The notes under the pieces: generated by a model
The model's input: the letters and a program-made list of their open reading frames with translations, nothing else
Database searches by the model: none
What the model was told of the DNA's origin: nothing
Shown: positions 1 to 10,700 of the stretch, piece by piece
Layout of the letters: each line of letters begins with the position of its first letter
Numbering within the stretch: position 1 is the stretch's first letter
Assembly: GCA_002788805.1 (NCBI GenBank)
Contig: PFRZ01000038.1
Coordinates: 1 to 35,514 of the forward strand
DNA: 35,514 nt
Direction of reading: 5' to 3'
From: Candidatus Roizmanbacteria bacterium CG_4_9_14_0_2_um_filter_35_15
GTDB lineage: Bacteria > Patescibacteriota > Microgenomatia > UBA1406 > GWC2-37-13
Made by a program: the position numbers and the translations under genes

Positions 1-660
1 ATGGAGTTTTAACCTTCCGTTTTCAATCGTAAGATATTGAGCAAATCCATAGAGAATTATTCCGGTAGCGGCAAAGTGATTTTTTTCATCAACTTCGCCG
101 AAATGATTATGTCCAATAATATAAATTTCATTATCTTTAGGACTATACAGTTTTTTAATTTTTATCTTAGCGAGGTAATTTCGGTAAGCAAACCAGATGA
201 TAAAAAATCTTCCAAATATTTTAATTAAAAGTTGACGAAAGAAGTGGCTTATTTTTACAAAAAAAGGAATAATCCAACTTAACTTAAAAAAATCCATTTT
301 TAATAAGACTTCTGGTGTTATTCTAATCTTTTGACCATGTTCAAAATAAAAAATTATTTTATTAATTTTTAATTTATACTGATCAGTTTGGATATCAGAA
401 AAAAGATTAACACGTTTATCAGATATTTTTTTCGGATCATGATTTCCATAAATATAAACAGCTCTTCTTTTTTTTAGCAAAGGAAAAAGTTTATTCCATT
501 GAGACTTGACGAAATCATTAAAGCTTATTATATAACCATCAAAAAAATCACCATTAATGATTACCCGGTCAGCTGAAGAGATAATTTTTTTTAGAAAGTT
601 AAATTTTCTTTCCTCATATGGAAGATAAAGGTGAGTGTCGGAAAAGACTAAGATATTCAT
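1..660 (-). CDS. Calcineurin-like metallophosphoesterase, C-terminus cut by window edge (absent from supplied ORF track)
   Basis: Open minus frame from ATG at 660 to position 1: MNILVFSDTHLYLPYEERKF...VIINGDFFDGY...AVYIYGNHDPKK...YIIGHNHFGEVDEKNHFAATGIILYGFAQYLTIENGRLKLH; DxH, GD, GNHD and GHNH motifs. Confidence 0.88.
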   Translation of the reverse strand, partial: MNILVFSDTHLYLPYEERKFNFLKKIISSADRVIINGDFFDGYIISFNDFVKSQWNKLFPLLKKRRAVYIYGNHDPKKISDKRVNLFSDIQTDQYKLKINKIIFYFEHGQKIRITPEVLLKMDFFKLSWIIPFFVKISHFFRQLLIKIFGRFFIIWFAYRNYLAKIKIKKLYSPKDNEIYIIGHNHFGEVDEKNHFAATGIILYGFAQYLTIENGRLKLH

Positions 661-795
661 TGTTAAATCTTAAATTCCAAATCCTAAGCTCCAAATAAAC
701 TCTAATATCTAAATTCAAAATTCTAAACTTTATTTATTATTTAGTATTTTGGATTTATGATTTATTTGTAATTTGAGATTTAGAATTTAGGATTT
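661..795. repeat. Degenerate AT-rich short-unit repeat tract after fusA
   Basis: Units such as aaatcttaaattccaaatcctaa...ttgagatttagaatttaggattt; AAATCCTAA (679-687) / TTAGGATTT (787-795) inverted ends. Confidence 0.7.
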
Positions 796-2894
796 TATTT
801 ATTCAACATTGTTTGAATAATATTCCTTGGTACTTCTTCGTAGTGAGAAGGTTCCATATAAAAAATTCCCCTGCCCTCGGTAAGAGAACGAAGGATAGTA
901 GCATAACCTGATAGCTCAGCTAAAGGAACATAGCCTTTAATAATAACGGCGCGGCTTCTTTTTTCAGTGCCGATAATCTTTCCTCGTTTTGAGGAAATAT
1001 CGCCGATGACCACTCCCATAAAGTTTTCTGGCACTGTCACCTCAAGCTTCATAATCGGCTCTAAAAGAGTTAAGCCGGCTTTTTTAGCCGCGTCTTGAAG
1101 AGCAATACTCCCTGCAATCTTAAAAGCAATATCCGATGAGTCAACGTCATGATAGCTACCATCAAGCAAAGTAACCTGAAGATCAACCATGGGAAAACCT
1201 AAGAGCACTCCTTTATCCATCGCCTCGACTACCCCTTTTTCTACCGGGGGGATAAACTCTGAAGGAATAGCGCCACCTTTGATTTTATTAACAAACTTAA
1301 AACCTTCACCTCGACCCAAAGGCTCGATCTTTATCACGCAATGACCATACTGGCCATGGCCGCCGGTTTGTTTAATATATTTACCTTCAACATCGTCGAC
1401 AATTTTTGTGACTGTTTCTTTATAGGCAACCTGGGGTTTACCAACATTAACATTCATTCCCATTTCCCGTTTCATCCGATCAACTAGGATTTCAAGGTGA
1501 AGTTCACCCATTCCAGACATAATCGTCTGGCCGGTTTCATGGTTTATCTTTACCTTAAAAGTTGGATCTTCTTCAGACAGTCTTTGTAAAGTATAAGAAA
1601 GTTTTTCTTGATCAGCTTTAGTTTTCGGCTCAATCGCTAAAGAAATTACTGGTTCGGGAAAGATAATTTTTTCTAAGATAAGAGGATAAGCGGGATCGGC
1701 TAAAGTGTCGCCGGTTCGGGTTTCTTTCGGTCCAACGAGGGCAACAATTTCTCCGGCAAAAGCCTCATCAACTTCCTCTCTTTGGTTGGCGTGCATGAGA
1801 AGAACCCGACTAACCCGTTCCTGTTTATCTCGATTAATGTTGTAAACATAGGTTCCAGATTTAAGAACACCTGAATAAATTCTTGTATAAGTTAATTTAC
1901 CAACATGAGGATCAAGTTGAATTTTAAAGGCTAAAGCAGCGAATTTTTCTTCAGGAGTAAGCTTTCTTTTTTCCTCTTCGGCGTTTACTGGATGAAGACC
2001 TTTAATCTCTTTTAGGTCAGCCGGTGAAGGTAGATAGTCAATGATGGCGTCTAAGACTGGTTGGACCGCCTTATTTCTTAATGATGTTCCACAAAAAATC
2101 GGAATCAATTTATAAGAAATAACTGCTTTTCTTAAGGCTTTTTTTAACTCTTCAACTGATATTTCCTGGTTATTAAGATATTTATCCAAAAGCTTATCAT
2201 CAGTTTCAGCTACGTGTTCAACTAGTTTAGCCCTCATTTTTAAAACTTTATCTTTTAGATCAGGAGGAATTTGATCCGAGATAGAATACTCAATTCCTTG
2301 ATCATCTTTATCCCAGACAAGAATTTTTAAAGTCAAAAGATCTACTATTCCTTTAAAATCCTGTTCTTTACCAATGGGATAGGTCATTACTGCTGGATTA
2401 GCTCCCAATCTTTCCTTGATTTCTTTGACAGTCGCTTCAAAATCAGCTCCCAGTTTATCCATCTTATTAATAAAACAGATTCTTGGCACTCTATATTTAT
2501 CAGCTTGACGCCAAACAGTTTCCGACTGGCTTTGCACTCCTTCTTCAGCATCAAAGATGACCACGCCACCGTCTAAAACGCGCAAAGACCGTTCCACTTC
2601 AGCAGTAAAGTCAACATGACCAGGAGTATCAATAATATTGATTCTTACGCCTTTCCAAAAGGTGGTGGTGGCGGCGGAAACAATAGTAATTCCTCTTTCT
2701 CGTTCTTGAGGCATCCAGTCCATCTGGGTTGTTCCTTCGTCAATGTCCCCAATTTTATAGGTACGGCCAGTATAAAAAAGAAACCGTTCGGTAGTAGTGG
2801 TTTTTCCCGAGTCGATATGGGCGATAATGCCGACGTTACGGATTTTATCAAGGGGGACGTTTCTGTTTTTAGTAATAATCGATAGTTGTGCCAT
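795..2894 (-). CDS. fusA: Elongation factor G
   Basis: 699 aa; [63 protein letters not shown]. Confidence 0.98.
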   Translation of the reverse strand: MAQLSIITKNRNVPLDKIRNVGIIAHIDSGKTTTTERFLFYTGRTYKIGDIDEGTTQMDWMPQERERGITIVSAATTTFWKGVRINIIDTPGHVDFTAEVERSLRVLDGGVVIFDAEEGVQSQSETVWRQADKYRVPRICFINKMDKLGADFEATVKEIKERLGANPAVMTYPIGKEQDFKGIVDLLTLKILVWDKDDQGIEYSISDQIPPDLKDKVLKMRAKLVEHVAETDDKLLDKYLNNQEISVEELKKALRKAVISYKLIPIFCGTSLRNKAVQPVLDAIIDYLPSPADLKEIKGLHPVNAEEEKRKLTPEEKFAALAFKIQLDPHVGKLTYTRIYSGVLKSGTYVYNINRDKQERVSRVLLMHANQREEVDEAFAGEIVALVGPKETRTGDTLADPAYPLILEKIIFPEPVISLAIEPKTKADQEKLSYTLQRLSEEDPTFKVKINHETGQTIMSGMGELHLEILVDRMKREMGMNVNVGKPQVAYKETVTKIVDDVEGKYIKQTGGHGQYGHCVIKIEPLGRGEGFKFVNKIKGGAIPSEFIPPVEKGVVEAMDKGVLLGFPMVDLQVTLLDGSYHDVDSSDIAFKIAGSIALQDAAKKAGLTLLEPIMKLEVTVPENFMGVVIGDISSKRGKIIGTEKRSRAVIIKGYVPLAELSGYATILRSLTEGRGIFYMEPSHYEEVPRNIIQTMLNK

Positions 2895-2904
2895 AATTTA
2901 AAAC

Positions 2905-2984
2905 TAGATGATAGAGGGTAGAAAGTAGAAAAAAATAATCTATCATCTATCTTCCAACTTCAAAAAACCATCTTCTACTTTCTA
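2905..2984. repeat. Two interleaved inverted repeats in the rpsG-fusA spacer
   Basis: TAGATGATAGA (2905-2915)/TCTATCATCTA (2939-2949) and TAGAAAGTAGAA (2919-2930)/TTCTACTTTCTA (2973-2984). Confidence 0.75.
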
Positions 2985-3001
2985 TTATCTACCGTCAAGC
3001 C

Positions 3002-3475
3002 TTACCATTTTAGGTGGGAAAAGGCTTTATTGGCTTCAGCGAGTTTTTCTGTTTGCAATTTTTTAGCTACCGCATTACCTTGATTTTTCGCTGCCTCCAA
3101 GATTTCCGTTAATAGTTTTTTATCAAAACTATGATATTCTTTATTGCTTTTTGATCGAGCCGCTTCAATAAGCCAATTTAAGGCTAAAAACAGCTTTCTT
3201 TCCCGTCTTACCTCAATCGGCACGAGATAAGAAGCGCCGCCTAGTCTACGGGGTTTGACCTCATGAAGCGGTGAGACATTGTCAATGGCTTGACGCAAGA
3301 TTTTTAATGGTTCATGACCTTGTTTTTGAATATCCTCTAAGGTCTGATAAACAATCCGTTCAGCAACGGATTTTTTACCATCAATCATCAAATAATTAAT
3401 CAGTTTCATTACCTCATAACTTTTATACCACTGATCTGGCTTGATTTTTATTTTTTTATAAGAATGTCTTGGCAT
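3002..3475 (-). CDS. rpsG: 30S ribosomal protein S7
   Basis: 157 aa; S7 pattern (LINYLMIDGKKSVAERIVYQTLE, RRLGGASYLVPIEVRRERKLFLALNWLIEAAR); next to rpsL. Confidence 0.97.
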   Translation of the reverse strand: MPRHSYKKIKIKPDQWYKSYEVMKLINYLMIDGKKSVAERIVYQTLEDIQKQGHEPLKILRQAIDNVSPLHEVKPRRLGGASYLVPIEVRRERKLFLALNWLIEAARSKSNKEYHSFDKKLLTEILEAAKNQGNAVAKKLQTEKLAEANKAFSHLKW

Positions 3476-3522
3476 AAAATTAGTCTATAAAGTTTATAAA
3501 GTCTTTAAAGTTTATAAAGCAG

Positions 3523-3556
3523 TTTTCTTTATAGACTTTACGACTTTATGACTTTA
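3523..3556. repeat. 34-nt spacer repeat, copy 1 (rpsL-rpsG junction)
   Basis: ttttctttatagactttacgactttatgacttta, identical to 7762-7795. Confidence 0.9.
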
Positions 3557-3563
3557 AAATTTA

Positions 3564-3986
3564 CTATGTTGTTTTTGTTGGTTCTGCTTTGGCTCCGTAT
3601 TTGCTTCTTGATGATTTTCTTGCCTCAACTCCAGCCGTATCAAACTTTCCTCGAACAATATGATACTTGACTCCTGGAAGATCTTTTACTCTTCCACCTC
3701 TGACTAAGACAATGGAGTGTTCTGCTAAGTTATGACCAATTCCTTGGATATAGGCGGTCACCTCCATTTTATTTGACAATCTCACTCTAGCGACTTTTCT
3801 TAAAGCCGAGTTTGGTTTTTTCGGAGTCATAGTGCGAACAATAGTACAAACACCCCTTTTAAGAGGATTATTTACTCTGACATACCTTCTTTTTAGAGAG
3901 TTAAAATCGCTTTTTAAAGCAATTGACTTGGACTTTTTATTTCTTGTCTTTCTCCCTTTTTTCACCAATTGGTTGATCGTTGGCAT
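3564..3986 (-). CDS. rpsL: 30S ribosomal protein S12
   Basis: [18 protein letters not shown]...[71 protein letters not shown]. Confidence 0.98.
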   Translation of the reverse strand: MPTINQLVKKGRKTRNKKSKSIALKSDFNSLKRRYVRVNNPLKRGVCTIVRTMTPKKPNSALRKVARVRLSNKMEVTAYIQGIGHNLAEHSIVLVRGGRVKDLPGVKYHIVRGKFDTAGVEARKSSRSKYGAKAEPTKTT

Positions 3987-6900
3987 ATTTACTTAAAAAC
4001 TTACCATAATATTTCTCGATTAACTCACGAGTAACGGGAATTAATCTGCCAATTATAACATTTTCTTTTAGACCCAACAAGTAATCAATATTGCCTTTAA
4101 TTGCCGCACTACTTAAGACGCTGGTTGTTTGTTCAAAGGAGGCAGCTGACAGCCATGAATCAGTATAGATGGCGGCTCTGGTAATCCCTAAAATAGAGAT
4201 TTTTCCTGTCGCTGGTTTTTCTCCTTTAGCTAAAACCCGTTTATTTTCTTCTTTAAAACGAATCTTGGAAACAACTTCATCTTTAATAAAAGCGGTATCA
4301 CCTTCATCTTCAATAATAACTTTATCACTCATCTTTCTTATAATCACTTCGAAATGCTTATCATGAATAGTGATTCCTTGAGATTCATAGACTTTTTGGA
4401 TTTCGTCCAAAAGATAGATTTGTGCCGCCCTCAATCCTTTAATAGTTAAAATATCGTTAACATCGAGATAACCTTCAGAAAGAGGTGTGCCGGCAACAAT
4501 TAAGTCACCATCTTTTATTTTAAGTTTTTGAGAAACTGGAATAATAAATTCTTGTTCTTTTATCAATGAGTCTTTATTGCTTGAGGTGATTTTAATATTA
4601 AAAACTTCTTTTTCCGTATCTTCTTGAACGGTCGCCTTGCCATTAATTTCCGCAATTGGGGAGACAATTTTTGGTGTCCTGGTTTCAAACAACTGTTCTA
4701 CTCGAGGCAAACCTTGAGTAACGTCAGAAATAACAATTCCTCCAAAATGTCTTACTCTCATCGTCAGTTGCGTTCCTGGTTCGCCAATTGATTGGGCGGC
4801 AATGACGCCAACAGGCACACCAATCTCAACGATTTTACTGGTGGCAAGATCGGTTCCATAACATTTCTGACAGATTCCATAAGGAGATTGACAGTAAAGA
4901 GGTGAACGTACCACTACTCGGTTAATTTTATTTTTTTCAAGAAGAGAAATCTTTTCTTTATCTAAAAGTTCATCAGCTTTAATAAGTACTTCTTTATTAG
5001 CCAAGACGACATCAAAGGCAAGATAACGGTCTTTAATTCTTTCTTTAAACTTTTCACCGCGACTACCTTCAAAGAAGATTGATAATCCTTCTTTTGTTCC
5101 ACAGTCTTCCTCTCTAACGATCATGTCGTGACTAACATCAACCAATCTTCGCGTTAAATAACCAGCATCAGCTGTTTTCAGAGCAGAATCGGTTAGACCT
5201 TTTCTTGCTCCTCGAGCCGAGATGACATACTCAAAGATTGACAATCCTTCTCGATAGTTTGATTTGGTGGGTACTTCAATAATTTTTCCTAAAGGATCAA
5301 CAACTAATCCTTTAATAGCAGAAAGTTGTTTTAATTGTTCGCGAGAAGCTCGAGCTCCTCCTGATTTAATGATAATCTTCACGGGATTTTCTTCATCTAG
5401 AGCCGCCCAAGTTTTATTAGCTAATTTTTCAGTCGCTTCAATCCAGATTTTATTTGAATAACGTTTTTTTTCTTCATAAGACAACAGTCCCTGTTCATAA
5501 TTTTTTCTAACTTTATCAATCTCTTTTTCTGTTTCTCTAAGAAGCGATTGTTTTTCTTTGATGATTTTACAATCAAAAATTGAAACTGATAATCCACCAG
5601 AAACAGTGGCTGCCCAGAAGCCGATTTCTTTTAGACGATCTATTAATTCGCCTACTTTTTGCTTATCGAACATCTTCATTGCCACCATGACCAGATTTTT
5701 TAAATCGCTGGCTTTAATATCCTGATTAATATATTTTAGTTCATCAGGTAAAGCTTCATTAAAGATAACTCGACCAACTGAAGTTTTTATCACTTGATTT
5801 TTTATTTTGAGTAGAATTGGTTCTCTTAGATTAATTTTTCTTAAGAGATAGACATTGATAGCTAAGTCTTCATTAGCAAAGATCTTTAACTGAGCATCTT
5901 TTCTATTAACGAAATTATTATCAAGAGTCGTTAGGTAATAACAACCAAGAGCCATCTCTTTATTAGGAAGAACAATTGGAGAACCATCAGCTGGTTTTAA
6001 TAGATTATGATAAGGAAGCATTCTTTCTTTGACTTCAGTGATCGCCTGGTTCGATAGTGGTAAAAAGACGCCCATAGCATCACCATCAAAGTCAGCGTTA
6101 TAGCCAGCGCAGACGGTTGGATGAAGTTTAATGGCATAGCCATCGGTTAAAACAGGATAAAAACCTAAAATAGAAAGTTTATGGAGAGTCGGCGCTCGGT
6201 TTAGTAACACCGGATGCTCTTTGGTGATTTCCTCAAGAATATCGTAAACTACCGGCTCCTTTTTTTCCAAAAAATTTTTGGCGCTTTTAATATTAGGAGC
6301 TAAGCCGCGAATAATTATTTCATGAAGTAAAAAAGGCTTGAAAAGCTCAAGAGCCATTTCTTTAGGAATACCTACTTGGTCCAACTTTAACTCCGGTCCG
6401 ACGATTATCGTTGATCGACCGGAATAATCAACTCTTTTTCCCAAGAGGTTTTGACGAAATCTTCCTTGCTTCCCTCTTAAAATATCAGAAAGTGATTTTT
6501 GGATTTTTGAAGCCGCTCCGCCAGTTCTTGTTCTTCCTCTTGATTTTTGAAGATCGATAAGAGAGTCAACTGCTTCTTGGAGCATCCTTTTTTCGTTACG
6601 GAGAATAATTTCTGGCGCTCCTAAATCAATCAGTTGTTTAAGACGATTGTTTCTATTAATTACTCTTCGATAAAAGTCATTTAAATCTGAAGTAGCAAAC
6701 TTTCCTCCTGGCAGTTGAACCACTGGTCGTAGATCAGGAGGAATCACTGGTAGGACGGTTAAAATCATCCATTTAGGATCAATCTTAGCTTTAATAAAAG
6801 CTTCAAGAGTACGAGTTTTTTTTAGAAGTTTATTTCTTTTATCTCCTTTAGCTTCACTTAAATTTTTTAAGGTTTCGGCATATTTTGTTTGCAGATTATA

Positions 6901-7731
6901 AGAGGATAGAATCTCATATAATACCTCACTGCCCATTCCGACCGTTAAAAAATCTTCAACATTTTTTTCCTTAAGATAAAGATAATCATCTTCTTCGATG
7001 ACATCAAAAGATTTAATTGTTTTGATTAATTTCGTCAGTCTTTCAAAAAAAGCCGTAGTTTTCGCTTTTTTTTCGATAAAATTATTGGACAAAATTTTTA
7101 ACTGTTCTCTTTCTTTAAAATCCAATTCTTGGTGAGTAATTTCCCACTGTTCTTTATTATTGATTTTTTTTTCGAACTCCAAATACTGTTTATTAAAGTT
7201 TTTCTTGACGGCTTCTTCTTCTTTTTTATTCTCTTCTTCAATTTTTGTTATTTCCGTTTTTTTAACTTCCTCGACAGTTTTTAGGGCGTTTTTTTGCCTG
7301 TCTTTATCAACCTGCTGAACTAGGTATAAAGCATAGTAAACGATTCTTTCCAATGATTGAGGAGAGATGTCAAGGATAATACTTAAAACCGAAGACGACC
7401 CTTTAAAATACCAAATATGAGCGATTGGAGAAGCAAGTTTGATATGGCCCATTCGTTCGCGACGAACAGCTGATGTAATGATTTCTACGCCACAGCGATC
7501 GCAGACGATGCCTTTATAATGCATTCTTTTATATTTACCGCAGTAGCATTCATAATCTTTAGTGGGACCAAAAATTCTTTCATCAAAAAGACCATCTTTT
7601 TCCGCACGAAAAGTGCGATAGTTAATCGTTTCTGGTTTAATTACCTCGCCGTGAGACCACTTTATAATTATTTCTGGCGAAGCAAGACTAATTCTCAGGC
7701 CGGAAAAATCAACTAGATTGATGTCATCCAT
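3937..7731 (-). CDS. rpoC: DNA-directed RNA polymerase subunit beta'
   Basis: 1264 aa; zinc finger [26 protein letters not shown], bridge helix [52 protein letters not shown]. 3' end overlaps rpsL by 50 nt. Confidence 0.98.
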   Translation of the reverse strand: MDDINLVDFSGLRISLASPEIIIKWSHGEVIKPETINYRTFRAEKDGLFDERIFGPTKDYECYCGKYKRMHYKGIVCDRCGVEIITSAVRRERMGHIKLASPIAHIWYFKGSSSVLSIILDISPQSLERIVYYALYLVQQVDKDRQKNALKTVEEVKKTEITKIEEENKKEEEAVKKNFNKQYLEFEKKINNKEQWEITHQELDFKEREQLKILSNNFIEKKAKTTAFFERLTKLIKTIKSFDVIEEDDYLYLKEKNVEDFLTVGMGSEVLYEILSSYNLQTKYAETLKNLSEAKGDKRNKLLKKTRTLEAFIKAKIDPKWMILTVLPVIPPDLRPVVQLPGGKFATSDLNDFYRRVINRNNRLKQLIDLGAPEIILRNEKRMLQEAVDSLIDLQKSRGRTRTGGAASKIQKSLSDILRGKQGRFRQNLLGKRVDYSGRSTIIVGPELKLDQVGIPKEMALELFKPFLLHEIIIRGLAPNIKSAKNFLEKKEPVVYDILEEITKEHPVLLNRAPTLHKLSILGFYPVLTDGYAIKLHPTVCAGYNADFDGDAMGVFLPLSNQAITEVKERMLPYHNLLKPADGSPIVLPNKEMALGCYYLTTLDNNFVNRKDAQLKIFANEDLAINVYLLRKINLREPILLKIKNQVIKTSVGRVIFNEALPDELKYINQDIKASDLKNLVMVAMKMFDKQKVGELIDRLKEIGFWAATVSGGLSVSIFDCKIIKEKQSLLRETEKEIDKVRKNYEQGLLSYEEKKRYSNKIWIEATEKLANKTWAALDEENPVKIIIKSGGARASREQLKQLSAIKGLVVDPLGKIIEVPTKSNYREGLSIFEYVISARGARKGLTDSALKTADAGYLTRRLVDVSHDMIVREEDCGTKEGLSIFFEGSRGEKFKERIKDRYLAFDVVLANKEVLIKADELLDKEKISLLEKNKINRVVVRSPLYCQSPYGICQKCYGTDLATSKIVEIGVPVGVIAAQSIGEPGTQLTMRVRHFGGIVISDVTQGLPRVEQLFETRTPKIVSPIAEINGKATVQEDTEKEVFNIKITSSNKDSLIKEQEFIIPVSQKLKIKDGDLIVAGTPLSEGYLDVNDILTIKGLRAAQIYLLDEIQKVYESQGITIHDKHFEVIIRKMSDKVIIEDEGDTAFIKDEVVSKIRFKEENKRVLAKGEKPATGKISILGITRAAIYTDSWLSAASFEQTTSVLSSAAIKGNIDYLLGLKENVIIGRLIPVTRELIEKYYGKFLSKYANDQPIGEKREKDKK

Positions 7732-7761
7732 AATATTTAGTTTTTAAAGTTTATAAAGAAT

Positions 7762-7795
7762 TTTTCTTTATAGACTTTACGACTTTATGACTTTA
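7762..7795. repeat. 34-nt spacer repeat, copy 2 (rpoB-rpoC junction)
   Basis: Identical to 3523-3556; also forms ATAAAGAA-ttt-TTCTTTAT hairpin at 7753-7771. Confidence 0.9.
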
Positions 7796-7799
7796 TGGA

Positions 7800-10700
7800 C
7801 TACTTTATGTAGTCAATTGATAATCCTAAAGCATTAAGCTCTTTTATTAAGACATGGAAAGATTCAGGCACTGACGACTGGGGAATGTCCACGCCTTTGA
7901 TAATTGCTTCAAAAGCTTTGGTTCTTCCTCGGACATCATCGCTTTTAATGGTTAAAATTTCTTGTAAGGTGTAGGGAACTCGATGTGATTCTAACGCCCA
8001 GACTTCCATCTCGCCAAATCGTTGTCCTCCTAGTTGAGACTTTCCTCCAAGAGGTTGTTGGGTGACAAGCGAGTATGGGCCGATACTACGAGCATGGAAT
8101 TTATCTTCGACCATATGAATCAACTTCATAATATAAGCTGTGCCAACAAGCACTTTTCTTTCATAGGGAAGGCCAGTTAGACCATCATAGAGGGTGATTT
8201 TGTTGTCAATCGGTAAACCGATTTTTTCTAACTCAGAAATAATGAACTCTTCTTTGATTTTCTCAAAGACAGGAACAGAAATATTCGCCCCAATTTTACT
8301 GGCAATTGCTCCCATTAAGGTTTCAAACAGTTGGCCGAGATTCATCCGTGAGAGGATGGAAAGTGGAGAAAGAATGACGTCAACTGGAGTGCCGTCTTTA
8401 AGGTAGGGCATGTCCCAAGCAGGTAAGATTTTCGAAATCACTCCCTTATTACCATGGCGCCCAGCTAATTTATCACCAACCGAGATCTTTCGTAGTTGGG
8501 CAGTATTAACAATAATTCTTTTTAAAACACTTGGTTCAAGTTCATTAGGATCTTTTTTTCCATCAATAGTTTCAATATTAACAACATAGCCGCGTTTTCC
8601 ATAAGGCATTCTCAGCGAAGTATCCTTAATATCTTTAGCTTTTTCACCAAAGATGGCTCGCAACAACCTTTCTTCGGCGGTTAGTTCTTTTTCTCCTTTG
8701 GGTGCAACTTTACCAACAAGAATATCTCCACCATTAACTTCTGTTCCCAGTATAATCATTCCTTCATTATCTAGGTTTTGTAATACTTCTTCTCTGACAT
8801 TAGGAATATCGCGAGTAAGTTCTTCCGGACCGAGTTTTGTATCAACTAAATCGGCAACAAACTCTTCCATTGTCACTGAAGTTAAGACATCTTCTTTTAC
8901 CAAACGATCAGAGATAACAAAGCCGTCTTCGTAGCCTAAACCATTAAGAGAAGTGTAGGCAACGACAAGATTTTGTCCTAAAGCTAACTTGCCCTGGTTA
9001 GTTGATGGGCCGTCAATAATCACGTCACCTTTTTTTATTCGCTGGCCTTTTTCTACGAGAGGTTTTTGATCAAAAGCAACATTTTTATTAGTTCTAATAA
9101 ATCTTTCTAGTTGATAATAATAGAGTTTGCCGCTTTTTCCTTTAAAAATAATTTTTTGACCATCAACATATTTAATTAAGCCATCTTCTGGAGCTTTAAT
9201 CGTTCTTCCTAAAGCAAGACTGATTTTGTCTTCCATTCCTGTGCCTACTAAAGGCGACTTTGGTTTTAAAAGAGGCACTGCTTGGCATTGCATGTGGGTA
9301 CCCATTAAGGCTCGTGAGGCATCATCATTTTGTAAAAAAGGAATAAGAGCCGCTGAAGCACCGACCACCTGTCTCGGAGAAACATCAATTAAGTCAGCTT
9401 TTTCTACCGGGATTTCAATAATCTCTCCATGGTGACGAACAACGACTGTTTCGTCGACTAAGTAATCTTTTTTATCAATATTAATATTATCAGAAGTGAT
9501 AAAATGTTCTTCTTCATCGTCGGACTGAAGATAGATGATGTCATTGGATATTTTTACCTTGGTTTTCCCACCAGCTTTAATCTTTTCTAATTTTCTATAT
9601 GGAGCTTCAAGGAATCCATATTGGTTAATTTTGGCGTATAAGGCCATATAAGTAACCACACCAATATTTGGTCCTTCCGGACTTCTAATTGGGCAGATTC
9701 TTCCATATTGAGAAGAGGAGATATCGCGGATAGAGAAAGAAGCTCTTTCTTTTTTAATACCGCCAGGGCCACCGACGGTTACTCTTCTTAGATTATCCAG
9801 TTCAGCTAAAGGATTAGTTTGATCAACGATAGTTGACAGCTGACTGGTTCGATAAAAAGAATTAATCGCGACAATTAACGGCTTAGAATTAACTACTTGT
9901 GAAGGAACAACATTGGTTTCGCCACCAATTAAACTCATTCTTTCCTTGATTTCGCGGTTAACACGAACCATTCCTACTCGTATTCCATACATTCCGATAA
10001 GTTCACCTACCGTTCGTAATCGACGATTACCCAAATGATCAATATTATCAAAGGTTCCTTGGTTATTAGTTAAATCAATCAAATATTTAATGGTTTCGAT
10101 AATATCAACTTTTTGCAGTAGATGATTTTCTTTATTAATCTCAAGATTAAGACCTAGTTTTTTATTAATTTTGTATCGGCCAACATCAGCTAACGAATAT
10201 CTTTTTTGATTTAAAAAGAGATTATTAATGGTTTCATAGGCATTGTCTAAGATTAAAGGTTCTCCTGGTCTTACTTTACGGTAAATTTCTAAGACAGCTT
10301 CATCTTTATTTTTAGTTTGATCTTTTTTTAAAGTTGGTAGTAAATACTTTTCCAACAGACTTTTATCAAGGGAGTTAAAGTAGGATAAGATTTGGTTGTC
10401 GTTTTCGCCATCATAAGCTTTAATGAAAACCGTCGCTAAAAACTTCCTTTTCTTATTCACCTTCATCTCAATAAGATTGTTTTTATTAATGGTGACATCG
10501 AGCCAGGCTCCAATATAAGGTCTTACTTCAGCATTATAAAGAGTCAGGCCAGTTGTTTTATCTATTTCAGCCGTAAAGTAGACGCCGGGAGACCTCACAA
10601 GTTGGTTGATAATCGCTCTTTCGATACCATTAATAATAAAAGTTCCTCTTTCAGTCATCTTGGGAAGATTAAAGAAATAGACGTCTTGTTTTTTCTCTGA

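Noticed and set aside
37-228. Plus-strand ORF of 63 aa
   Set aside because: Antisense to the well-supported metallophosphoesterase frame on the minus strand.
2616-2885. Gly-rich plus-strand ORF, and minus-strand shadow ORFs 2387..2569 and 2645..2851
   Set aside because: All lie in alternative frames of fusA, whose protein is fully conserved.
7130-7320. Lys/Glu-rich coiled-coil segment in RpoC considered as a novel insertion
   Set aside because: Lineage-specific insertions occur in this region of beta'; cannot judge novelty without an alignment.
8194-9435. Plus-strand ORFs of 69-93 aa (8194..8406, 8653..8934, 9226..9435)
   Set aside because: Antisense shadows of rpoB with low-complexity Ser-rich composition.
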